This document shows, in pieces, positions 1-10,700 of a stretch of 64,000 nt of DNA. The first letter of the stretch is position 1; the number at the start of each line of letters is the position of its first letter. Both the position numbers and the translations under genes were made by a program. The notes below the pieces were generated by a model. That model saw only the letters and a program-made list of their open reading frames with translations, searched no databases and had not been told where the DNA came from. The stretch lies in assembly GCA_039881145.1 (NCBI GenBank), contig JAYKKI010000029.1:24488001-24552000 (forward strand), given 5' to 3'. The DNA is from Druceiella hillmani (Eukaryota; Arthropoda; Insecta; Lepidoptera; Hepialidae).

Positions 1-1285
1 AGCTATCTGCAGAACCCCGATACTATTCACAACTGCAATTTCAAATTTATTTTCTTGAATTGTGTGTTTATAGTAATTGTATTTCAATAACTTATATTAT
101 ATAGTAGTGTTATTTTGATATTTGTCTTTTTATTGAAATATTTTTGTTATGGTGGTTTAATAAATTCATAAAAATAAAAATTAATTTTTCTTTGATAACG
201 CCATATATGAGCAATAAAGAGTAAGAGATTACGTCATCTATGGACATTAATAATAATTACACAAGTCTTTGGTCAGAAGAGGTGAGGCGAGGAGAGAGGC
301 GAGTCACTTTAACAGCGTTTGGGAAGGTATGGTAAAGTGTGGTTCTTTTTTTTATACGGGTCGTGTCCATTCTGTTTCGTATCTGTTCTGTGATTCAAAC
401 TTTACCCACATTTGACTTTTACAAACGCTATATAATCAAAGAAAGAAAGAAAGAACTTTACCCACAATAGTCATAGAGCGCACTACTCGTTACTTAGATA
501 TTTTGTTCGGATACATAGTTATAACAATTTACTTATTTACAAGAAAAAGACAACCTTTATATAACGGACTAACTTCGTCATATTAATCTCGTGTAATCAT
601 GTTAATGTTGTGTTGCATGCTTAATTCACACTCAACATTTTTATTTTACAAGTATAACTTCAACAGAAGTATGTAAAAAAGTGTTTAAATTTCCAATGAA
701 TCAACAACATAATAATGTACAACAAAGTAACTAATGAAAATAGCCCTTACTCTTATTGACCTTCAAACAGCACATATTTATTAAATAGCTAGTGCTTATT
801 CAATCGAGGATTTAATTTTTTTGTTTGACAATTTATACGCACATCGACCTATTTTTCAATAATTGCTATAATAAGATGTGTTACACGATTACTAGATGGA
901 AATTGAAGATACTGATGAAAAAATATTATCTCAAATATGTTGGTTGGTATGAAGTTTTAGAAACATTACTACTTTAGTCCTGTTAAACGGTTTTCCATCA
1001 AGTACAACAAATTTTGATCACACCGTGAAAAGTAGATTGAGCCTTCTCTATCTTTCATAGCTATGAATTTATGCAAATAATTTTTCTCATTCTCTATTAA
1101 AGCACCTAGGCATGTACTGCAACGTAACTTTTTTAGAAGAAAATAAGCTGCAAACCCTGCTATATACGAAATATATTTAATGTCAAATTCCAGTTAATAA
1201 AAATCCAAGCTCATCATCCTCACTATCGCCACTAACTTCTGTATTGAAATTGATTTCAACGCTATCCATAAATCATCCACCAGTT
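1..1285. other. 5' flank, no gene recognised
   Basis: AT-rich with scattered stops. Around 278-310 there is a GGCGAGG-rich patch, and AACTTTACCCACA occurs twice near 400-470. No coding region or complete transposon end could be supported. Confidence 0.5.
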
Positions 1286-1292
1286 GTGCAAT

Positions 1293-2815
1293 TTATCTGC
1301 TCCACATCCGAACACTTGAGAATAAATATTTTTGCCAACGACGAACAATTTCCGCTGTCAATATCATTAATTTCTGTATACACGAAAAGTGTTCATATAT
1401 TAATTTCAATTCAGTTGCTGTGTCGTTTGTCCCATTATGTGAACTAATACGGCAACATAACAATTCAATGTGGTCCTGACTACATTTATGTAGTGGCACA
1501 TGTGCAAATTCTTTTGTCTGAATGACGCTTTTGTAAAAAAACCTTGTGACTTCAGCACAGTTGATAACTTTATGTACCGAGAGGCATCATCTAAATATGA
1601 TTTTATTTTTGTTTGCTTTATTTAAAGGTTATTTAAAATTCAAATAAACAAATAGACCTGAAGTAAAATATCAAATGTGTTATTTATCTTTCTTAAAAAA
1701 TTAACTGTGGCCTCGCTACTATAAAATACTTGAGCACGGAATCTTCATGATAAAAAATGACAGAGTCAGCAATGCTTTCACTTAATAATTGAGCAGCTAA
1801 GTTCACTTTCATTTTGTATTAAAAAAGTAAATACGATTTCTCCTTAGTTTATTGGTTAAATGAAAATGTCCCTTCTCCTGGGGCTTGTTGAGGTTTTCTA
1901 AATATTGCCATACGGTTTTATGGCTCTTGTTATCAACGAGTATTTGATAGCACTCAGATGTATTTCTTATTAATTTTATCATGTGAGAAGGGTCTAATAT
2001 AATTGCTATTGATGATTTGGTGATTTGTCGTCCATAAGTGTTTTATCATAAATACATTGACTGCACGCCCATCAAACGTCAGTGTTATAATATTTATCTC
2101 TGTTTTTTGTACGTATTCTAAGCATTGCTTGGCTACGTTCGTTCTTTGAGCTGCGGACGCCCCATTGCCTAAAATGTATCTTACAACTAATTTCCAATAA
2201 CTCTTAACAGCGTTTACTAAAAAAACTAACGATTCTATTGTTTCAACCATATAGTCGCTATCAAAACCACTACCTATATCAACAGAGCCACGTAATTTTT
2301 TACCGTCACACTCGATACTATGGCGTATTGCCATTTCGTCAATACTGACTGAGCTTTAAGCTTTATAGCATCAAAAGATTCTAAAGTGAATCCAGGCTTA
2401 CCGTCAATGGTTTCATACCTTTTTTATTTATTTAGTTTATGGTAAACATGTGTCAAAAGTTTTCCTTATACGGCTGTTTGCTCTTAATGAGTAATAGTAT
2501 AATGTTTGCTCTGTTTACTCTTAATGAGTAATAGAACAAAGGTTCTAAGGGTTTCGGGATACTTTGTTTTATTGATATGGGTCCGGATTCATATTACATG
2601 GTACTCCTAGCCCAAGTTCTCAACTATTTAACTTGCAATTTGCGGTTCGATAAAGACGCTAACTCTCCTTCAGGAATCAAAGATTTTTCTTGTCTAGCCT
2701 TCAAAATGTCTTCTATCTTATTCAATTTCTTGCGATATCGACGGTTTTCTGCCAGTAAATTTTTAATTTTTGCTTTTTGCATTTTGATAATCTTCTCTAG
2801 TGACTGATGATCGTT
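1293..2815 (-). mobile_element. P-element/THAP9-like transposase relic
   Basis: Read on the minus strand from 2815 down, the fragments come in the order of P-element/THAP9 transposases. First a Lys-rich coiled coil (KMQKAKIKNLLAENRRYRKK, 2650-2800). Then KPGFTLESFDAIKLKAQS (2350-2410). Then the catalytic start DEMAIRHSIECDGKK, with VDIGSGFDSD and the following RNase H-like region (1954-2340). Then LTNKLRRNRIYF and KMKVNLAAQLLSESIAD (1770-1880). Last the C-terminal CSQDHIELLCCRISSHNG (1293-1499). Stops and frameshifts separate the blocks, so it is inactive. An N-terminal THAP zinc finger and terminal repeats were not found. The family call is from motif memory. Confidence 0.78.
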
Positions 2816-2829
2816 TAAATTTCAGCTTA

Positions 2830-3910
2830 CGAGGCGTTAAAGTTAGAATATAATTGTTATTTAAATTTTGAACTTGTTCTGGTCATTCAGCTACTTTGAA
2901 ATACAGATATATTTAAATATACATGCAATTTAGTCTAAAGTATACATATTTGCGAAGTTATTCAGGGACTTAAAGAAACAAATAAAAACAGGTGTAAAAA
3001 TAAACAAATGGAATGACTTATTGCAACAATATCTAAAAAAAACAATTTTGAGATTTCGATAATACAACATTTATTATGTATCTTTGCACTTGTTTTTACT
3101 ACTTATTTTTACTAAACCCCATTAAAACAACAAAAAATATTTTATAATATTAAAGTGTCTTGATATAAGGGCAGCCCAAAGACCTAACAATATGCCAATT
3201 CCTAATTCACGTAGTAGTCAGACAGATGGATGTCCGACTGATCTTATAAGGATTCCGTTTTTCCTTTTGAAGTGCAGAACCCTCAAAATCTACATTAAAA
3301 CCTTTTTTGATATATTTAAGTTTTCCAAACCTGCATTATCCAAACATCCAGATTCGATATAGTACCTGGATGTAAATACTGATTTCCAGACTTTTTCACA
3401 CCAAATTCATGCTTCCTAAAGTCTACCGAGTATACCGTACAATATTTAGTAGGAAATCAATGTTTCCAGCTGGTTGCTTCAAGCCATTTTTCTTTTAGTG
3501 TAGTGTCCTGTAGAAACCTAAAAATTATAAAAAAAAACAATTTTAAAAGTTGCTATGCAAATATTGTTTGCACTATGCCCCGCAGAAATGCACGGGGTGT
3601 GGAGGGGGAGGGGGGAGGGGGAGGGGGAGTTTTCTAATTATTTTGTTTTTGATTTTTTTTTCATTTTCATATAAAAATATATAGAGAACATTTAAATATA
3701 TTTAGCTATATCATCTGAATATTAAATTGTTAATACTATTTTTCATAAAAATTCTTTTTTTAATTAATATTTTGCGATTCATTTTGATGTTACGTTATGG
3801 GTAAGTGATTTTACATTTAACAAAATAACAGAAAAATAATATAATTTTCTAAACTAAAAATATGGAGAATAAAAATATTTAAAAATATATGATTTTCTAA
3901 ACTAAAAATA
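2830..3910. other. Non-coding AT-rich flank with a G-rich tract
   Basis: No coding region seen. A purine tract of GGGGGA repeats lies at about 3596-3630 and is a simple repeat. Confidence 0.5.
3596..3630 (+). repeat. GGGGGA simple repeat
   Basis: About 35 bp of almost pure G with periodic A in otherwise AT-rich DNA. Such tracts can form G-quadruplexes; no gene is linked to it. Confidence 0.7.
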
Positions 3911-4313
3911 TTTATTAATGACCAAATTCAACTTATATTAAAATTAAGTATGAATATTTGCAGACACCATTATGAAAGATATTAAATTAGGAATATCTTA
4001 CAAAGTAAAGTAATTAGAACAAACTTACTTACATTACAGCCTCGGACGAAAACGAGCAAAGAAAATAGCAGCGAGTAAACTAAAGATCTCTGAAGACTCG
4101 CTGTTCGTCTCATTCTGTGTGACCACCACTATTCACCGCTGTTATTACTCAGAGACACATTCAATCCTTGGACACACCTGCGGTATCTGTGTCTTGCAGG
4201 CTATTTAATTACCATTTCTTCATTATATCTGTATATTAACTTGTTTATTATGTACAAATCACTTCGATTATATTGGAATGATATTTAATTTATTACTTTC
4301 AATTAATACTTAA
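3911..4313 (+). repeat. Duplicated segment containing the exon-3 copy (copy A)
   Basis: Similar to 5847-6190. It begins at TTATTAATGACC and runs through intronic flank, the exon copy and on to ATTGGAATGATATTTAATTT. Copy A has about 50 extra bases after the exon copy. Similarity stops abruptly on the left side. Confidence 0.8.
4040..4199 (+). pseudogene. Stray duplicate of NAT10 exon 3, upstream of exon 1
   Basis: Exactly 160 bp, alignable without gaps to exon 3 (5968-6127), with the same acceptor (ATTACAG|C) and the same GC donor (CAG|GCT). The reading frame is open, but about 15 bases differ and about 11 of the altered codons change the amino acid (among them Arg to Cys twice, Tyr to Cys, Asp to Val), with about one silent. 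It lies before the start codon, so it cannot be part of the normal message. Exon 3 matches the family better, so this copy is the dead one. Confidence 0.85.
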
Positions 4314-4681
4314 AAATATGGGGTCGGTTTAAATTACCCATAGAGTTACAAAATATTTACGTTGTTGTAATTTTTAGTAAAAGCAATAGTGCATCAATAG
4401 TTGCATTCACTAGAAGCCGTCATGTATTGATATTGTCTACAGACCTATATTGAAATAAGACTGAAGTATTTTGATTGGCCCTCTTATCGGACTTATTAAA
4501 ATTATTGTGTCCATGATCTGTATTAAAATCACAGATTCATTAAAGTTGTATTAAAAAAAAAACACTGTCAAAACAACACTCAGAAAACAGATTCAACACA
4601 CATGACATACTTATTGTAGGTTATGTTTGATGTCCCTCGTATTTCACTAAATAATTTAGTATTTTTTTAATAAATATAAAA
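4314..4681 (+). promoter_or_regulatory. Presumed promoter and 5' UTR of NAT10
   Basis: AT-rich sequence directly upstream of the start codon. The transcription start should lie here by position only. No convincing TATA box or initiator stands out, and an untranslated first exon further upstream cannot be excluded. Confidence 0.35.
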
Positions 4682-4789
4682 ATGGTGAAAAAGAAAATTG
4701 ACAACCGCATAAGAGTAATGATAGAAAATGGTGTTAAACTTCGACATCGAACCATGTTTCTACTCGTAGGCGACAAAAGTCGCGATCAA
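4682..4789 (+). CDS. NAT10: NAT10 exon 1 (start codon)
   Basis: Residues 1-36, from MVKKKIDNRI to DKSRDQ, match the conserved family N terminus. The ATG is preceded by AT-rich leader with no competing in-frame ATG nearby. The donor is CAA|GTAAGT and the exon ends in phase 0. Confidence 0.93.
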
Positions 4790-7700
4790 GTAAGTTTTGA
4801 ATTTCAGTTATTGAAAAAATCTTGTGGCATATTCTTTAGATTTTAGGCCATTACGCCTATCTATCAATGAAGTATTATCGTTCAGAATACAGTCAAACGT
4901 CAACAAATATGATTATATTAAGTACCAATATCGAAAGCGCGGTTTGTTTCTGAATGGATGACTGTCATGGAAAGAAGACTACATTTGAAATACCTCTATA
5001 TCTTCCTATAGAAGTATTCATATGTGCATGAGTCATTATTGAGCATCATATGGTCCAAAATTGTCTACAATTCTGGACCAAAATAATGTGGGATAAAAAA
5101 TAATGTATTTCAAAATTGTTTCAGGTCCCAATTCTTTATGATATGCTTGTTAAATCCACAGTTAAAGCTAGACCGACAGTCCTGTGGTGCTACAAAAATA
5201 AGGACGAAGCCATAAGCAAGTATGTAATTGTTAAAAATAACCGTCAAATTTTTTACTTTTTTCCCCATAATGTCCAAGAAAAATAAAAAAATTGCTGATG
5301 TAATTCATAGGAACGTCGGGCGACCTGATAATATAATTGAAAATATTCTGTTCAATTTACCTTTTATGCTTTAGAAAATGTGTTTCAAAGTATTCAATAC
5401 TGTCAAAATATAACAAAATAAGTCCATACAATTTTTGTAGGATTTCAGTATCAAGCTCTGCATAACTTATTATGGTTTGTGAAATTGACTTGTTTATGTG
5501 TATTAAAAAGTACCTACAATATTAGTATAATAGTAAACTTGCAAAAACAGAAAATAACAATTTTTTAACAGATTTGTTGTGTTATAGTTACTTTTTTTTC
5601 AATAAATTTTTTTTAGAACAATTTAACATAAAATTGTTCATTCAATAAAATTTGCTGTTAATGAAAAATCATCTTTCTAGGTAGGAAACATAATTACTTT
5701 CCTGTAAAAACAATAATTATTAATATTAAAACTAAAATGAACAAATATTTTTTTAATTTTCCTGGTACGATTGGATATCAAATATGTTGTGGTTTTCGTC
5801 GACTATGACACTTGGTTTACGGCAAAATCCATTTAACATTTTATTAATGACCAAATTCACTTATATTAAAATTAAGTATGAATATTTGCAGACAACATTA
5901 TGGAAGATATTAAATTACTAATATCTTTCAAAATAAAGTAATTAGAAAAAATTTACTTGCATTACAGCCATGGACGAAAACGAGCAAAGAAAATAGCAGC
6001 GGGTAAACTAGAGATCTCTGAAGAGTCGCTGTTCGACTCATTCCGTGTGGCCACTACTATTCACGGCCGTTATTACTCAGAGACACATTCAATCCTTGGA
6101 CACACCTATGGTGTTTGTGTCTTGCAGGCTAGTTAATTACCAATTATAATATATTGGAATGATATTTAATTTATTACTTTCGATTAATAGCGATATGATT
6201 AAAAACACGCAAATTTATATAATTAACATAAATTGTAGTAGCAAAATGATGTAGTGTCACTAAAATAACTGAATTGTTTAGTCCACGTCCATGGCCCATC
6301 ACTCCATAATCAGGTTTACATATCAGGACTAAAACGTGCATATTAGTAATATAATATAATTATAAGAAGTGTAAAAACGACAACTAATAATAAAATTCTT
6401 TTTTAAATGTCAAAAAAACTATGGATAATTCTCAATCCTGTACATGATTGGTTTCTCAGGCAAACAAATAATTCATTGCCAAAAACTCGAAAGATGAAAA
6501 AATATCTAGCTCAACATGAAAAAGTGTTGATTCCAGTTAGTCCCACCTAATAAGAACCAAAGGTAATTCACTGTGAACACAGGGGACCTAATGTATATTT
6601 ATAATATTAAATAATTTTGCAAAATCTATTCAATGTTTTTCTTTAATATATTTAATCAAATTAATATCTTCAAATTACTTAGATAATGGTGGTGGAATAA
6701 TGGATATTTTGGTAATGACATCTGAGACCGATCAGAAGTGGTAATTGACCTATAAAAGATTAGATTTATGTTGAAGTACAAATTAAACTAAATTAACAGA
6801 CTAAAATCTTTTTAGCAATCTCTGACAATACCTACTAGTGATATAAATATAGATGTTAGAAACCTACAATTTAGTACAACTCAGATCAACAGTAGAAGTT
6901 GTTGTCTATCAGTTAAATAGATGTCACTTTTTAGAGTAAGTGTTATACTGTAATTAAATGCTATTATATAAAAATAGAAAATATTATAAAAATAGCTACA
7001 CTATTAATAATTCTCAGTTGCAGACCTCTGTATGTTAATTAGCTATATGTATAACTATAATATTAGAGAAATCACAATTTTGTAAAAATCACCTTAATTT
7101 TTTTGAAATTGTAAAAACCTTTGGCTAATAAAATCAAAAAATTTGTGGGTTGTATTGACTAATAGGACTTTGAAGCACTAACACCCAATTTGATGGCTCG
7201 CACGATAGAGACAGTGGAAGGTGGAGGACTTATCATTTTTCTACTCAAATCTATGGATTCATTGAGGCAGTTACATTCTATTACTATGGACGTTCATACA
7301 AGGTTTGTACATCTTTTTATTGCACAAAAAGCACTTGTTATTAATATTTATATGAAAGTACTTCCAGTGCACCAAAAGAATACCATCTTATCACATTGCA
7401 GATTCAAGACAGAAGCATATGGGTCAGTGGCAAATAGGTTCAATGAACGCTTTCTATTGTCATTGGCTGACCACCCACGCTGCCTAGTACTGGATGACAG
7501 TCTCACTGTACTACCAATCTCATCCAAAACAGCATATGTAGAACCAGTCGATTCAACACCAAAGGTATATGCAATCTCTCTTTGGCAATCTCAGAAAAAG
7601 ATATATCAAATTCAATATTTATTATGCAATTAACTAATAATATTTCACACAAGGAAAGCTGTTTTTTGTAGCCTAATTGTGTTACTATTGTCACTCTTAG

Positions 7701-10700
7701 TGGGTGGGCCACAAAAATTAACATTTTTGTCTAAATCTTAATTACGCTCCATTAATTTTTGGTTTTTATGCACAATTTCCTTTTATTCTTGTCACTTTAA
7801 TTATCTACTAAACTGAAGGCACAGGCTTCTTTTTGTGACGAAAGAGATAATTTCTAATGATTGACAGTCAGATAAAATTTCAAGAGTCAGAAAAAATTGT
7901 ATGAAAGTTACTAACACATATACATATATATTAACATATTACATGTACTGAATATAGTATTGTAGTATATATGGATACATGTGTTAATATATATTATATT
8001 GTTAGGGTCATATGTATATTTATGAGGTAAACTCGAATGTATATATAACTTGCAATCAATTTCTGAAAGAAATAGCTAAGATTTGAATAAACGATCTTTG
8101 ATTCTGATTCCAAAGAGTACTAATTATATTCAAACTCAACCCGCAAAAAAGACTCCAAAAATTTATCCACAAGTAAATTATCTGGCAATATAAAAGAGGA
8201 AATTCTAGAGTAAATTATTGGAAAAGGGCAGAAAAATAGAATCAGCTCAATAAAAAACAAAAGCAAAACCAGATATATGTCTTTCCTCCAGGATTCCACT
8301 TCACACAATCAGGTTCCACTTCACAATAATGGATGTTTTACAAAATATTACTTTAGAAATACTGTAAGAGGTTATTTCTCAATTAGTGTCTAAAATTAGA
8401 GGTGTGCCAAATGTATCTTTGTTGTGATTGGAACACTTGGATCTGGAACAATGAAATGTTCGGGAACAGTGATATGTTTCATTTGGAACATGACTCTCAG
8501 AGTTCCCAACGGAACAGAATGTTTGCATATTATTATAATGTATCTTTAATGACTGTTTGCCAGGCCTTATATAACTTTGTTATGTTTTAAATGTTGACAT
8601 ATTTAATTCGCTATTTGATGCTCTGAACAACAAGTACTAGAAATCATTATTTTTATATTGCTATTACAATGATGGTTATGTCAATGTTAGTTTTGGATTA
8701 AAGGAGTCATTCACAACTTTATTTATTTAGACACATGATTTTTCCACTTTTTTTTTCAAATTTAACTGGAATTGGATTGTTCAAATCTCTTACAGTCTCA
8801 CATTTAACATTTTACACTTAAAAACGTGTGTAGTAAATAGTATTTGTATTTGTAATAAACAGTATATGTCTTAAGTGGTTTACAGCAAAATTTAAATGAA
8901 CACTTATAAAAAGTGAAATACAATAACAAACAGCTAGTGTTCAAAAATAAGTCACCACAAGGTGGTCCCTGTGTTTTTCTAGACATAACTATAAATGTAC
9001 TTCATTTCATATATAAACATTACCCTCTTGAGTCGACTTCAAGCACTTTAGCAAAGTGTTATATTTTACTTAGCCCTAGACATCCCACCCACATATATTT
9101 TGGATGCAGATTAGTGCATTTTTTCTACTATAGGCAAGAAACTAACATACCGTTTATCTTAATTACAGACATATTAAAAATTAAAAATATAAAAACACCC
9201 ATCGATTCTTAAAAACATGGTATGAATGCTCAACTCTAATGAAGGATGTGTTTAATGTGTTTTACATATTCGTTTGCAAGTGACTGCACTGTTAGCCACC
9301 TAGTGTGATCTTAAATGTTGTCACGCAATGTAGTGATGAAATATTCATGACAAAAGTATAAAATGTTATAATTTATTCATAATTTGTTTCAAAATATCTT
9401 TATTTTATGCAAGCTTCAATATGAACAAACCTTTCAGGATTAAACTTAAAGACTTAAAGGCGCTAATTAGTATGCGGTAGCAGAATGATGTTTTTCAGAA
9501 TTTTATCTGTATTTTTACGTATAAACAATAAAGTTTTAAAAGAAATCAATGAACTGCTTAAAGAAAAATATATAACTAATACACAAAATGTAACACAACA
9601 ATTTAATCCTTTTTGAAGTAAAAGTTCTCTATGCACGCTTGACTTGGGGAGTAAGCTGGTAAATGCGTGACGAGAGCGTTACGAAACGTGTGATCAGGCG
9701 AGGCGAACGGAACTTGAGAGGGAGATATAAGTTAGTGAAGACAGAAAGAGAGAGTTACGTTTCGTATATTACTGTAGGGACAAGAGAGAGAGGTGTGAGC
9801 ACACATTTTCTTTCTCTCGTTCTCTCATAGCCAGTTATTTTTCGTATATCTAGGACACAGTGCAAGCCTATTGTCTGTATCACACTGTAGAAGCAAGAGA
9901 GGGCAGTGCGCACGCATATTTTCTTTCTCTCTTCCTCTTATAGCCAGTGCATGAAATATATATATATATATATATAGATATATATATATATATATAAATA
10001 TGTATATATATGCGAGTTTGCTAGCATTATGCGAACGGTGTTTTTTGATAATTTTGTAATTTCATTTCGTTCTTGAACAATTTTATAAATTATTATTTTG
10101 TTCAATACATTAAATATTCTAATTTTAATAAAATTGTAAATTCATTTTAAGGTTCATATTTTGCGAATTTGAAGTTTTACTTAAAACCATACATATATTT
10201 TTATATATCGGGTTGGCAAGAAATTAATTTTTTTATAGTACAGGTGTCCAGTGGCAGATTTCAATGTTTGGAAAGTTGTAAAAAAAAACTACACCTCTAA
10301 TACAAAGTAGGTTTATTTTAAATTTATAACAACAAATGCGGATTTCATTTTTTAAAAACCACGTTTTCCAAATGGCGGCCATCGAGTCTGACACACTCTT
10401 CGAGTCTAGCATGCATGTTTTCAAAAACACGTTTGCAGAGCGACTGGGGTATCGTACTGACTTCGGCTCAAATATTTTCTTTAAGTTGTGTCACAGTGCT
10501 CGGATTTGTTTTGTAAACAACGGATTTTAAGTATCCTTATAAGAAAAAGTCACATGGGCTTAAATCGGGTGACCTAGGTGGCCACGGTACGGTACCGTTT
10601 CGGGATATGTTTTTTTCTGGAAATAACTGCCGCACTGCATTCATGGACACATTAGCAGTGTGAGCTGTGGCCTCGTCCTGCTGGAACCATGTGTTTTGGT

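Larger units (their letters stand above)
7565..10238. other. Intron 5, first part
   Basis: No host coding sequence between exon 5 and the rosa-like element. It contains a GA/CT-rich repeated module (9781-9965), a TA-rich tract (9957-10016) and a short region rich in GGAAC (8425-8520). The sequence CGGGTTGGCAAGAAAT at about 10209 resembles one end of an irritans-type mariner, without a partner end. Confidence 0.5.

Noticed and set aside
2577..2807. Plus-strand open frame as a gene
   Set aside because: It is the complement of the Lys-rich coiled-coil block of the P-like transposase.
6120..6140. Stop codon (TAA after CAGGCTAGT) as evidence that NAT10 ends or is broken at exon 3
   Set aside because: Splicing at the GC donor restores the family protein exactly (VCVLQ to DFEALTP).
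8402..8590. Possible gene with repeated GGAAC words
   Set aside because: The translation is Trp/Asn/Met-rich with no recognisable pattern; probably degenerate repeat.
10205..10240. A separate irritans-type mariner at CGGGTTGGCAAGAAAT
   Set aside because: Only one end-like sequence is seen; no partner end or transposase other than the rosa-like one.
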